Source of the DNA: Aquabacterium olei
GTDB taxonomy: Bacteria > Pseudomonadota > Gammaproteobacteria > Burkholderiales > Burkholderiaceae_C
Assembly: GCA_029279925.1 (NCBI GenBank)
Contig: JAJUHM010000004.1
Coordinates: forward strand, 1-36,240
Length of the DNA stretch: 36,240 bases
Direction: 5' to 3'
Shown here: in pieces, positions 16,288 through 25,832 of the stretch
Layout: every line of letters starts with the position of its first letter
Position numbering within the stretch: the first letter of the stretch is position 1
Translations under genes and position numbers: made by a program
The notes under the pieces: model-generated
Database searches by the model: none
What the model saw: only the letters and a program-made list of their open reading frames with translations
What the model was told of the DNA's origin: nothing

Positions 16288-17322
16288 ATGCGCTTCTGGG
16301 ATTTCAAGCGGAGTTCAGCCAGCGTGCGGCTGCTGGTCGAGTTTGGCCAGGAGCGGGGGCTGGACGCCGCCCGGATCCTGTCGCGCTCACGGTTGAAGGT
16401 GGCCGATCTGGCCGATCCGGCGATCGAACTGGAGGCCAGCCAGGAGCTGTGCGTGGTGGGCAACCTCATCCGCGCCTGCAGGCAACCGGGCCTGGGGCTG
16501 GAGGTGGGCATGCGCTACAACTTCGCGTCCTACGGGCTGTGGGGTCTGGGCCTGATCAGCAGCGCCACCGCGGGTGATGCCCTGGCGCTGGCCCTGCGCT
16601 CCATCCCGCTGACGTTCGCGTTCTGCCGCATATCGGGCGGGCTGGACGGTGAGACCTACACCGTGACCTTCGAGCCTCCCGACGTCGAGCCGGCCGTGCA
16701 GCGCTTTCTGGTCGAGCGCGACGTGGCGGCGGCGGCCCGCTTGATGAAGGAGGTGCTGGGAGCGGAGTTCGCCTTGACCCGGTTTACCCTTCAGCACCAG
16801 GTCGAACGGGGGGCGAGCAGCATCGAGGCGCTCGCGCGCATGGCCGGGGTGCGGCCCGAGTTCGGCGCCCGCTGCACCAGCCTGTCCTTTGATCCCAGCA
16901 AGCTGGCACTGCGGCTGCCTCAGGCCAACCCCGTCACGGTGGCCATGTGCGAGCGGGCGTGCGACGAGCTGATGGAGCGGCGCCGCGCCCGCCTGGGCAC
17001 CAGCGAGTGCCTGCGTCAGTACCTGGAAGCGGCCCCCAGCCATGCCGCACCGGACCTGCCTCAGGCAGCACGGGCGCTGGGGCTCAGCGACAGGACGTTG
17101 AAGCGACGGCTGCAGGACGAAGGCATCTCTTACAGAGTGCTGCTTGCCGAGGTACGCGGCCGCCAGGCCAACCGCTTGCTCGAGGATGAAACGCTGTCGC
17201 TCACGGAGATCGCCGAGCGCATGGGCTTCAGCGATCTGTCCAGCTTCTCGCAGGCCTACAAGCGGTGGTTTGGCGTGGCGCCGAGCGTCGGGCGAGCCGG
17301 CACCCAGACCCGTGGTGTGTGA
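16288..17322 (+). CDS. AraC-family transcriptional regulator (arabinose-binding-like N-terminal domain), divergent from the monooxygenase
   Basis: MRFWDFKRSSASVRLLVEFGQERGLDAARIL...; HTH LPQAARALGLSDRTLKRRLQDEGISYRVLLAEVRGRQANRLLEDETLSLTEIAERMGFSDLSSFSQAYKRWFGVAPS. Confidence 0.9.
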   Translation: MRFWDFKRSSASVRLLVEFGQERGLDAARILSRSRLKVADLADPAIELEASQELCVVGNLIRACRQPGLGLEVGMRYNFASYGLWGLGLISSATAGDALALALRSIPLTFAFCRISGGLDGETYTVTFEPPDVEPAVQRFLVERDVAAAARLMKEVLGAEFALTRFTLQHQVERGASSIEALARMAGVRPEFGARCTSLSFDPSKLALRLPQANPVTVAMCERACDELMERRRARLGTSECLRQYLEAAPSHAAPDLPQAARALGLSDRTLKRRLQDEGISYRVLLAEVRGRQANRLLEDETLSLTEIAERMGFSDLSSFSQAYKRWFGVAPSVGRAGTQTRGV

Positions 17323-17358
17323 GAGCCCGCCCGTCCCGCCCCATGGGTTCAGGCGCCG

Positions 17359-18372
17359 TCATTCAACCGCCACCGCCTCGTCCTCCGCATGCCGATCCGG
17401 CTCGGTCGTGCACAGGATCTCGCCCAACACCGACGTGGCGTAGTTCCCGGCAGGCAGCGAGAACGTGATCACCAGCTGATCGGCGTGCGGCCATTCCCAC
17501 GCCATCTCGCCCGGGCTTGCCACCAGAGAGCGCCGCTCCTGATCCAGCCCGGCGTGCTCCATGCCATCGCACAAGACGGCATGGCGTTCGGCCACACCGT
17601 TCTCCAGCGCCTGCGCCTGATCGGTCGTGGTCACGCGCCCCCGTCCCCAGAGCGGCCCGGTCGGCTGGCCCGCCTCGTCCATGACGTCGCCGGGCAGGGT
17701 CTTGCCCCAGAGCCCCTGCTGGATGCGCAGCGCCAACACTTCGTTGAACACGAAGGATCGCACCGCCGACAGGTAGATGCCCTTCTTCTTCGGGTTGCGC
17801 ACGCGGATCTCGCGCGCCAGCATGGCCCGGCCCTGCTCGACGTTGCCGCCGTCGTGCCCGAAGCGCTGCGCGCCGAAGTAGTTCGGCACGCCGTGTGACG
17901 CCACAGCCTTCAGGTTTGCCTCGATGGCATCGCGGTCGCCGGTCACGTCGCGCAGCACGATGCGGAACCGGTTGCCCAGCAGGTCGCCAGGGCGCAGCTT
18001 CTTCACGTGGCGGCTCTGGCCCAGCACCTTGAACTCCGGGTGCTGAAGCTGGGTCAGGTCGGGGGTCTCGCCCTTGGGCAGGTAGATGCTGAACCACTGG
18101 CGGGTGATGGCGTAGCGGTCCTTGAGGCCGGCATAGCCCACGTCCCGCTCCTCCACGCCCGCGGCCGCGGCCAGTTGCTGGGCGACGAACGCGGTGTTGG
18201 CGCCGTTCTTCTCGACATCCAGCCAGAGGTGTTCACCCGCACCGGAGGGCAGCTGCAGCGGCAGCTCGGTCACGATGAAGTCCTCGTTGAGGCGTTTCAG
18301 GGTGGCACGGGCGCCGCTGGCCGGATAAGCGTGAGGCCATTGCGGCAAGGTTGTGTAGTGAGCGTCGGTCAT
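17359..18372 (-). CDS. truD: tRNA pseudouridine(13) synthase TruD
   Basis: RLNEDFIVTELPLQLPSGAGEHLWLDVEKNGANTAFVAQQLA...VGYAGLKDRYAITRQWFSI; GVPNYFGAQRFGHDGGN. Confidence 0.95.
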   Translation of the reverse strand: MTDAHYTTLPQWPHAYPASGARATLKRLNEDFIVTELPLQLPSGAGEHLWLDVEKNGANTAFVAQQLAAAAGVEERDVGYAGLKDRYAITRQWFSIYLPKGETPDLTQLQHPEFKVLGQSRHVKKLRPGDLLGNRFRIVLRDVTGDRDAIEANLKAVASHGVPNYFGAQRFGHDGGNVEQGRAMLAREIRVRNPKKKGIYLSAVRSFVFNEVLALRIQQGLWGKTLPGDVMDEAGQPTGPLWGRGRVTTTDQAQALENGVAERHAVLCDGMEHAGLDQERRSLVASPGEMAWEWPHADQLVITFSLPAGNYATSVLGEILCTTEPDRHAEDEAVAVE

Positions 18373-18406
18373 GAGGCGCTCACGTTAGCAGATACGGACC
18401 GGCTGT

Positions 18407-21400
18407 CTACCTGACAGGGGGCAGTCCACCCGGCCCTGACGGCTTCATCCAGACCATGTACAGCGCTGGTACAAAGACCAGCGTCAGCACGGTGGCGGCG
18501 ATGAGCCCGCCCATGATCGACATGGCCATCGGCCCCCAGAAGACGCTGCTGCTCAAGGGCACCATGGCGAACACCGCGGCGGCGGCCGTCAACACCACCG
18601 GGCGCGCGCGCCGTACGGTTGCTTCCACAACGGCCTGCGCCTGTGGCATGCCCGAGGCGATGTCGCTGTCGATCTGGTCGACCAGGATCACGGCGTTGCG
18701 CATGATCATCCCACCCAGCGCAATCACGCCCAACAACGCCACGAAGCCGAAGGGCGCGTTGAAGATGAGCAGCGCCGGCACCACCCCGATGAGGCCGAGG
18801 GGCGCGGTCAGAAAAACCATCCACATGCGCGAGAAGCTCTGCAGCTGCATCATCAGGATCAGCAGCATCACCACGAGCATCAGCGGAAAGACGGCGAACA
18901 GTGCCTGATTCGACTTGTCGCTTTCTTCGATGGCACCGCCTTGCTCGATGCGGTAGCCGGGTGGCAGCTTGTCGATGATCGGCTGGAGCGAAGGCCAGAT
19001 CTTCATCGTGGCCGAGGGACCCTGCACACCATCGCGCACATCGCTGCGCACGGTGAGCACCATGTCGCGGTTACGGCGCCACAGTACAGGCTCCTCGAAG
19101 GTGGGCGTCAGCGTGGCCACCTGCGAAAGCGGCACGATGGCACCGCTGCGGGTGAAGAGGTTCACATCGCCAAGCTGCTCCAGCGCCAGGCGCTCGCTAG
19201 GGGCGGCGCGCAAGGTCACGTCGATGAGGTCTTCGCCGCGACGAATCTGCGTGGCGGGCGCTCCGCTCAACACTATCTGCATCATGGCCGAGACATCAGC
19301 GCTGGTGATGCCCAGAAGGCGCGCCTTGTCCTGGTCCAGCTGCACGCGCAAGGCCCTCACCTGCTCGTTCCAGTCCAGCTGGGTGTCGCGCACCAGGGGG
19401 CTTTGCCGCACGGCATCACGCACCTGGTAGGCGATCTCGCGAACCTTGCCCGTGTCCGGTCCCACCACGCGGAACTGCACCGGGAAGCCCACAGGCGGCC
19501 CGAACTCGAAGCGCGTGACACGTCCGCGCAGGTCGGGGAAGGCACGCTCGGCGGCAAAGAGGTCGAGCAACCGGCGCCGCACGGCCTCACGGTCGGCCAC
19601 GTTGGCCGTCTTGATCACGATCTGCGCATAACTCGGGTTGGGCAGCTCGATGGGCAGCGACAGGAAGAAGCGCGGCGCACCAGCACCCGTGTAGGCGCTG
19701 AAGTGCTGAACCTGGGGATCGTTCTTGAGGATGTGTTCGAAGCGCTTGACCTGGGCTTCGGTGGCCGAGAACGACGCACCTTCTCGCAGGCGCAGGTCAA
19801 CGATGAGCTCCAGCCGGGAAGCTGTCGGGAAAAACTGCTGCTGCACGAGGCCCATGCCGGCAATCGCGCTGGCAAAGAGGACCCCGGTGACACCCAGCAC
19901 CATCACGCGGTGGGCCATGCACCACTGCAGGAGTCGGCGCAGACGTTGGTAGAGCGGCGTCGCGTAGGGGTCGTGGGCTGCGCCCCCATGCGCCTTCATG
20001 TTCTTTGGCAGCAGCACAACGCCGAGGTAGGGCGTGAAGACGACGGCCACGAACCAGGATGCGATCAAGGCAACGCCCACCACCCAGAAGATGCCGCCGG
20101 CGTACTCGCCGCTGATGGACTTGGCAAATCCCACCGGCATGAAGCCGGCCACCGTGACCAGCGTGCCAGTCAGCATGGGAAAGGCTGTGGAGGTATAGGC
20201 GAAGGTGGCCGCGCTGATGCGGTCCCAACCCTGCTCGATCTTCACGACCATCATTTCGACGGCGATGATGGCGTCGTCCACCAGCAGGCCCAGCGCAATG
20301 ATCAACGCACCCAGCGAGATGCGGTCCAGGCTCCAGCCGGCGGCCAGCATCACGATGGCCACGATGGCCAGCACCAAAGGCACGGACGCGGCCACCACGA
20401 TGCCTGTGCGCCAGCCCAGAAAGAGGAAACACACCGCCAGCACGATGGCCAGCGCCTCCAGGAAGGCGCGTTCGAACTCCCACACCGACTCCGCAACAAT
20501 GGTCGGCTGGTCGGCCACTTTCTCCACCGCCACGTCCACGGGCAGACCGGCCTTCAGCGCAGTCATGCGCGCCTCGAGTTCCTCGCCGAGCTTCAGGATG
20601 TTGCCGTGTCGATCGAAGGTGATGGCAAGCATCAGCACGGGTTTGCCGTCATGCCGCACGGTGAACGTCGGCGGGTCTTCCAGGCCTGACGTGACCTTCG
20701 CGACATCGCCCAGGCGCAGCAGCTTGCCACCGGCCGCGATGGACACGTCGGCCACATCCCGTGCGTCGCGCAAGCTGCCATCCACCCGTACAAACACCTG
20801 ATCGCTTCGGCCTTCGGACGAGCCAGACGGGCTGACGGTGTTCTGACGCGCAAGCGCCTCGATCACGGTCTGCACGCTGATTCCCAGTGACGCCAGCCTC
20901 TGGCTGGAGAACTCGACGTGAACCTTCTCGGCCTGCCGGCCAAACACGTCCACCTTCGTCACACCGGAAAGCCCCTGAACGTCGCGCTTGATGTCCTCGG
21001 TCAACACCTGCAATTCAGGCCAGCTCAGATCCGGAGCGCTGATGGCGTACATCACGCTGTAGACATCGCTGAACTCGTCATTGAAGATCGGGCCGAGCAC
21101 GCCCTCCGGGAACTGGTGACGCACATCGCCAATCTTCTTGCGCGCCTGGTACCACGCCCGCTCGAGATTGGCCTTGGACGTGCCACCCTTCATCCACAGG
21201 TTGACCGCGCCATAGCCCTGGCGCGAGAAGCTGCGGATGAAGTCGACGCCCTCGATCTTCTGCAGCTCGCGCTCCATGCGGTTGAGCACCTGGTCCTGCA
21301 CCTGCTGGGCCGAAGCCCCTGGCCATGCCACCATGGCGGTCATCGTCGGCACCATGAACTGCGGGTCTTCCAGGCGGCCCAGCCGCGTGAAGGCGAACGC

Positions 21401-21484
21401 GCCCACCAGCAGGCTACCGATCATGAAGAACAGCACCATGGCGCGGTGCGTGACGGCCCACTCCGACAGGTTGAACGACTTCAT
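18407..21484 (-). CDS. Efflux RND transporter permease subunit
   Basis: MKSFNLSEWAVTHRAMVLFFMIGSLLVGAFAFTRLGRLEDPQFMVPTMTAMVAWPGASAQQVQDQV...; AcrB-type architecture, about 1025 aa; TGATG overlap with the MFP gene; ends with TAG. Confidence 0.95.
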   Translation of the reverse strand: MKSFNLSEWAVTHRAMVLFFMIGSLLVGAFAFTRLGRLEDPQFMVPTMTAMVAWPGASAQQVQDQVLNRMERELQKIEGVDFIRSFSRQGYGAVNLWMKGGTSKANLERAWYQARKKIGDVRHQFPEGVLGPIFNDEFSDVYSVMYAISAPDLSWPELQVLTEDIKRDVQGLSGVTKVDVFGRQAEKVHVEFSSQRLASLGISVQTVIEALARQNTVSPSGSSEGRSDQVFVRVDGSLRDARDVADVSIAAGGKLLRLGDVAKVTSGLEDPPTFTVRHDGKPVLMLAITFDRHGNILKLGEELEARMTALKAGLPVDVAVEKVADQPTIVAESVWEFERAFLEALAIVLAVCFLFLGWRTGIVVAASVPLVLAIVAIVMLAAGWSLDRISLGALIIALGLLVDDAIIAVEMMVVKIEQGWDRISAATFAYTSTAFPMLTGTLVTVAGFMPVGFAKSISGEYAGGIFWVVGVALIASWFVAVVFTPYLGVVLLPKNMKAHGGAAHDPYATPLYQRLRRLLQWCMAHRVMVLGVTGVLFASAIAGMGLVQQQFFPTASRLELIVDLRLREGASFSATEAQVKRFEHILKNDPQVQHFSAYTGAGAPRFFLSLPIELPNPSYAQIVIKTANVADREAVRRRLLDLFAAERAFPDLRGRVTRFEFGPPVGFPVQFRVVGPDTGKVREIAYQVRDAVRQSPLVRDTQLDWNEQVRALRVQLDQDKARLLGITSADVSAMMQIVLSGAPATQIRRGEDLIDVTLRAAPSERLALEQLGDVNLFTRSGAIVPLSQVATLTPTFEEPVLWRRNRDMVLTVRSDVRDGVQGPSATMKIWPSLQPIIDKLPPGYRIEQGGAIEESDKSNQALFAVFPLMLVVMLLILMMQLQSFSRMWMVFLTAPLGLIGVVPALLIFNAPFGFVALLGVIALGGMIMRNAVILVDQIDSDIASGMPQAQAVVEATVRRARPVVLTAAAAVFAMVPLSSSVFWGPMAMSIMGGLIAATVLTLVFVPALYMVWMKPSGPGGLPPVR

Positions 21485-22596
21485 CACAGGCTCCCTGGGC
21501 GCTTGACGGCCTGCACCTTCATGCCTGCGTCCAGCTTTTGCGCGCCGGCCGAGACCACCATGGCGCCATCCGGCAAGCCGGCCACACGGACCCGGTCGGT
21601 CGATTGCGATAACAGCGTCACGGTCTGGCGTGTCAAGGTGCCGGACCGGTCGTTGACCAGCCAGACCGACGGGGCCGTCTGGGTGCTGAGCAGCGCGCCC
21701 GCCGGCAGTTCCGCCGAGGCGGTGCCGCCCCTCCGGGTCAGCCGGACGTCGGCTGTCACGCCCATGCGCAGCCCCTCTGGTGGCGACACGATGGCGTAGC
21801 GTGCCCGGAAGGTTCGGGCCTGCGCCGAAGCACTGGGCGACAGCTCGCGCAGGTTCAGCCTGACTTCGTACGGCACGCCTGCGACGCGTGCTTGCCCGAT
21901 GCGATTGCGCACATCAGCGGCAAGGACTTCAGGCACCTCCACTTCCACTTCCAGCTCGCCGGGCTTGGCCACTGCGATCACGGGCTGGCCTTCCGAGACC
22001 ATCTGCCCCACTTCCAACTGCAGGCCGGTCACCACGCCGTCGAAGGGCGCTGACAGCACGGCGTAGCCCACTCGATTGCGCAGCACGTCCAATTGGCGTT
22101 CCGCCTGTACGAGGCGCGCGCTGGCGGCATCCGATCGCGCCTGCTGACGCTCTTGGTCCGCTGCGCCGACAGACCCGTCCTGCATCAGCCGCGTGAAGCG
22201 CGCTGCATCGCTGGCGGCCTGTGCGGCATCCACCTGGGCCGCCCGAAGTTGTTCGGCCGCGGCATCGGCGGCCAACTGGTAGTCGGCCGCGTCGATGCGG
22301 GCCAGCGGCTGACCGGCACGCACGGTCTGACCGATGTCCACCAGCCGGGCCGTGACCTTGCCTCCAGCCCGGAATGCCAGGTTGCTTTCGATGCGCGGGC
22401 GTATGGCGCCCCTCAGGACGCGCACGTCCTCACCCTGGTCGTTGTGGACGGTCGAAACGTAGACGGCCGGGATCGGCGCCGCCTTTTCTGGCGGCGGGGA
22501 GCAGGCCGACAACGTCACCAGAGCGCTGAGGGCCAGCCCCTGCCAGGCCAGCGAGGGGCGCACGTTGCTCAAGCGGAGATCAAAGAAGTGGGTCAT
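21484..22596 (-). CDS. RND efflux periplasmic adaptor (membrane fusion) subunit
   Basis: Lipoprotein-like LSACSPPPEKAAP; lipoyl/hairpin region FRAGGKVTARLVDIGQTVRAGQPLARIDAADYQ; ATGA overlap with the OMF gene. Confidence 0.93.
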   Translation of the reverse strand: MTHFFDLRLSNVRPSLAWQGLALSALVTLSACSPPPEKAAPIPAVYVSTVHNDQGEDVRVLRGAIRPRIESNLAFRAGGKVTARLVDIGQTVRAGQPLARIDAADYQLAADAAAEQLRAAQVDAAQAASDAARFTRLMQDGSVGAADQERQQARSDAASARLVQAERQLDVLRNRVGYAVLSAPFDGVVTGLQLEVGQMVSEGQPVIAVAKPGELEVEVEVPEVLAADVRNRIGQARVAGVPYEVRLNLRELSPSASAQARTFRARYAIVSPPEGLRMGVTADVRLTRRGGTASAELPAGALLSTQTAPSVWLVNDRSGTLTRQTVTLLSQSTDRVRVAGLPDGAMVVSAGAQKLDAGMKVQAVKRPGSL

Positions 22597-24089
22597 GGCT
22601 GGCTTTCAGACGTGGGGCTGGGATGGGGCGTGGTGCGGGAGGCGACTGGGGAAGCAGGGCCTGAGCCCTGGGTGGACGGCCATCCGCCGCCCACAGCCGT
22701 GGCCAGCTGGACGGTGCTGAGCGCCAGTTGCGTCTGGCCGTCGAGGGCGGCCAACTCGGAGGCCAGCACGGCACGTTGCGCGTCAAGCAGTTGCAGCAGG
22801 TCGATCTGACCTTCTCGGTGAAGCGATTCAGCGTGGCGCAGGCCCGCCCGCCTTTGCTGGACACTGGCGGCCAGAGCGGTAAGGCGATCGCGGTCCTGCG
22901 ACAAGGCCACGAGGCTGTCGTCCACATCCTTGATGGCGCCCAGCACGGCCTTCTCGAATCGCAGGGTGGCCATGCGCTCCTGGGCCGACTGTCGCTCCAC
23001 CGCGGCGCGCAAGCGGCCGGCGTCGAACAGCGGCACCGTGAAGGCCAACGCAGCGGTGCTGTAACCAACGGGCGTCAGGTCCAGGGCGTTGAGGCGCAGA
23101 TCCTGGCGCCCGAGCACCGTAGCCAGGAAGAACTTGGGCCACCGGTCAGCGTGTGCCATGCGCAGGCGCGCGGCCTCGGCCAAGAGCTGATGTTGCGCCA
23201 CACGCAGATCCGGGCGGCGCATCAAGAGGTCCACCGGCTGCCCAGCCGACAGACTGGGTGGCTTGGGCAACGCGGGCAGTGCGGACTGGTCCAGCTCGCG
23301 CAGCGGTCGGTTCGGATTGGCCCCCACCAACACCGCGAGTTGGGTCTCCATCACAGCAGCAAAGGTGCGCAGAGGCGGCAGTTGCGCAGCGAGCGATTGC
23401 ACCTCGCCTGCAGCGCGGGCCACGTCAAACCGGCTGGCCAGACCGGCTGCTTCCCGGCTCCGAGTCAAACGCTCCGTGTCGACCTGCGCCTCCAACAAAG
23501 CCTCGAGCTTGGCCAGTCTCAGTCGCGCGCCTTGCCACATGATGTACTGCCGCGCCACCTCGCTGCTCACCATCCATCGGGCAACGTCAACCGCGTCGTC
23601 CGCGCTCAGCGCGCCCAGTTCGGCAGCGTCGGCACCCGCGCGCACTGCGCCGAACAGATCGAGCTCCCAGCCCAACTCCAGCGCCCTTCTGTAGGCCCGT
23701 GTGTCCGGCTTGCCCTGCTTGACCCGGTCCGGCAAGCCGCTGCGCTCATCCGATGCAGACCCCGTGAGCGACACGGTGGGCCCAAGCCGGGAGGCCGCCG
23801 CCGTCTGCCCTGCCCGGGCCTGACGCACGCGCTGCTTCGCGATGCGAACGTCGTGGTTGACCGCCTGGGCGCGCTCGACCAAGGCGATGAGCGCTTCGTC
23901 GCCAAAGCCGCGCCACCAGGTCGTGTCGACCGACGCGACGAGATCGGGCGCATGGCGGAAGCCAGCATCGACGGTGGCCGACACATCAGGCGGCTCGGGC
24001 GCAGGGGCCGCACAGGCGGACAGCAAGGCGGCCAGGCACAAGGCAAACGCGGGCGGCCATGGCCGATATCGCAAGGTCAAGGTGGACAT
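22593..24089 (-). CDS. RND efflux outer-membrane factor (NodT/OprM-like)
   Basis: MSTLTLRYRPWPPAFALCLAALLSACAAPAPEPP (lipobox LSAC); WWRGFGDEALIALVERAQAVNHDVRIAKQRVRQARA; RRPDLRVAQHQLLAEAARLRMAHADRWPKF. Confidence 0.93.
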   Translation of the reverse strand: MSTLTLRYRPWPPAFALCLAALLSACAAPAPEPPDVSATVDAGFRHAPDLVASVDTTWWRGFGDEALIALVERAQAVNHDVRIAKQRVRQARAGQTAAASRLGPTVSLTGSASDERSGLPDRVKQGKPDTRAYRRALELGWELDLFGAVRAGADAAELGALSADDAVDVARWMVSSEVARQYIMWQGARLRLAKLEALLEAQVDTERLTRSREAAGLASRFDVARAAGEVQSLAAQLPPLRTFAAVMETQLAVLVGANPNRPLRELDQSALPALPKPPSLSAGQPVDLLMRRPDLRVAQHQLLAEAARLRMAHADRWPKFFLATVLGRQDLRLNALDLTPVGYSTAALAFTVPLFDAGRLRAAVERQSAQERMATLRFEKAVLGAIKDVDDSLVALSQDRDRLTALAASVQQRRAGLRHAESLHREGQIDLLQLLDAQRAVLASELAALDGQTQLALSTVQLATAVGGGWPSTQGSGPASPVASRTTPHPSPTSESQP

Positions 24090-24099
24090 GGGTGTCGGC

Positions 24100-24156
24100 C
24101 CGTGGTTGACAGTGTCTACCATTGTGCAGGCATGCGGTAGACAGTGTCAACCACGG
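24100..24156. promoter_or_regulatory. Large inverted-repeat operator in the tetR/efflux divergent promoter
   Basis: ccgtggttgacagtgtctacc-N15-ggtagacagtgtcaaccacgg: 21-bp arms complementary except one central position; each arm contains the palindrome GACAGTGTC and a TTGACA hexamer directed outward. Confidence 0.75.
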
Positions 24157-24206
24157 CTGCTCTGTTGCCTGATCCAGCGCCTCATGGCAGCGCTAGACTC
24201 ACCCGC

Positions 24207-24875
24207 ATGCCCAAGAAGCCCCCCTCACTCGCAGCGCCCCTCGAACTGCGCGAGGCATGCGTCATCGCTGCGCAGGAAGTCATCGCAGAAAAAGGCATCG
24301 AGAACCTGAGCCTGCGCGACGTGGCGCGCAGGCTCGGTGTGTCGCATCAGGCACCGTACAAGCACTACCCCAGCCGGGATCACCTCCTGGCCGAGGTGAT
24401 GCGGCGCTGCTTTCAGCGATTTGCTGCGCACCTCGATGCACGCGGGCACTTCGACACACCCCAGGAAGACTTGGCTGCGCTAGGACGCCAGTACCTCAGC
24501 TATGCGCGGGACCATCCCCTGGAATACCGCCTGATGTTCGATACACAGTGGCCCCAATCAGCAGAGCATCCAGACCTCATCAGGGACGCCGCCCACACTT
24601 TCGACATCCTGCGCAAGGTATTGCGACGTCTGCATGGTGACGCTGCTGCCGCGAACGACCGCGTGGATCTGGATGCCCTCTACATCTGGTCGACAGTACA
24701 TGGGATGGCTGGTGTGTTGAATGGCAACTGCATCGACAAGCTGAACCTGAAGCGGGCGGTCGTGGAGCAAGCCATCGAACACGCGATCGTGATGGTCGAG
24801 CTCGGGCTATCGCAGAGCTTCAGTGCCCGAGGCTCGGCGCCTCCGACGAAAGCAGCGAATCCGCCAGCACCCTGA
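24207..24875 (+). CDS. TetR/AcrR-family transcriptional regulator
   Basis: AAQEVIAEKGIENLSLRDVARRLGVSHQAPYKHYPSRDHLLAEVMRRCFQRFAAHL; divergent from the RND operon. Confidence 0.93.
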   Translation: MPKKPPSLAAPLELREACVIAAQEVIAEKGIENLSLRDVARRLGVSHQAPYKHYPSRDHLLAEVMRRCFQRFAAHLDARGHFDTPQEDLAALGRQYLSYARDHPLEYRLMFDTQWPQSAEHPDLIRDAAHTFDILRKVLRRLHGDAAAANDRVDLDALYIWSTVHGMAGVLNGNCIDKLNLKRAVVEQAIEHAIVMVELGLSQSFSARGSAPPTKAANPPAP

Positions 24876-25758
24876 CCGCCGCCAGCTCGGCGCCTTGCGG
24901 TGTCATGCACACCAGCAGCTTCCGGGTCGCCCAGCGATCGGCCAAGGCCAGCACCCGCGTGCCCTCGGCGCGAAACCGCATTGCCGCGCTCTCCGGCATC
25001 ACCGCGGCCCCGACGCCCGCGGCCACGAGTTGCGCCATGCCATCGAATCCCGAGAGCCGCACGCGATGTCGGGGTACGCGACCGCTGCGGCTGGCCTGCG
25101 CGGACAGGAAGCGGCTGAGTCCGCTGTCGCCGGGAAGGCCGACCAGGGGATGCTCCAGCAGCTCGCCAAACGCGATGGTGCGTCGCCTGCCCATCGGCCA
25201 GCTTCGGGGCAGCAACGCCACCAGGCGGTCATCCAGCCAGGGGTGCACCGTGAAGCCGGTTGTGTCCACATGGTCTGCCACGACGGCGATGTCGGCGAAG
25301 CCGCGCCGCAGGGTATCCAATGCAGCATCACTCGCCATCTCGCGCACGTCCAGGTCGATCTCGGGGTGATGGCACAGAAAGCGCGCCACGGATCTAGGCA
25401 GCGCCTCAGACATGGCCGCCGTGTTGCACAACAGCCGGACGGTGCCCCGCAAGCCGCGGCCGAAACTGGCCATCTCCACATGCAGGGACTCCAGCTCCGT
25501 CAGCACGCGGTTCGCGTTTCGCGCCAGGGCCCTTCCGGCATCGGTGGGAACCGCCCCGGCCTTGGAGCGGATGAGGAGGCGCGCGCCTGTGGCGTCTTCC
25601 AGCGCCTTGAGGCGGGCGCTCGCTGCAGCCAGAGAAAGGCTCACCGCCTCTGCAGCCGCCGTGATGGAGCCATGGGCGATCACGGCAGAGAAAAGGTGCA
25701 GGTCGAAAGGGTCGATGCGGTAGTCAACGGTGCGACGGGGGGTGGCCATGGCGTTCAT
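24820..25758 (-). CDS. LysR-family transcriptional regulator (start could be 25749)
   Basis: IDPFDLHLFSAVIAHGSITAAAEAVSLSLAAASARLKALEDATGARLLIRSKAGAVPTDAG; 3' end overlaps the convergent tetR by 56 bp. Confidence 0.92.
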   Translation of the reverse strand: MNAMATPRRTVDYRIDPFDLHLFSAVIAHGSITAAAEAVSLSLAAASARLKALEDATGARLLIRSKAGAVPTDAGRALARNANRVLTELESLHVEMASFGRGLRGTVRLLCNTAAMSEALPRSVARFLCHHPEIDLDVREMASDAALDTLRRGFADIAVVADHVDTTGFTVHPWLDDRLVALLPRSWPMGRRRTIAFGELLEHPLVGLPGDSGLSRFLSAQASRSGRVPRHRVRLSGFDGMAQLVAAGVGAAVMPESAAMRFRAEGTRVLALADRWATRKLLVCMTPQGAELAAVRVLADSLLSSEAPSLGH

Positions 25759-25779
25759 CCTTCGGTTTCACCGAAGGAT
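25757..25779. promoter_or_regulatory. Candidate LysR-type operator ATCCTTCGG-TTTCA-CCGAAGGAT
   Basis: Perfect 9-bp inverted repeat containing T-N11-A, between divergent lysR and tauE-like genes. Confidence 0.6.
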
Positions 25780-25832
25780 AGGGGCAGGTGAATGGAATGG
25801 TGTGAGGCCCCGATTCGGCACACCATACCGCC

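Noticed and set aside
18941-20689. 582-aa plus-strand ORF antisense to the RND permease
   Set aside because: Shadow ORF of a conserved gene; composition typical of antisense frames in high-GC DNA.
22728-24140. 470-aa plus-strand ORF antisense to the outer-membrane factor
   Set aside because: Shadow ORF; the opposite strand encodes a clear OMF lipoprotein.
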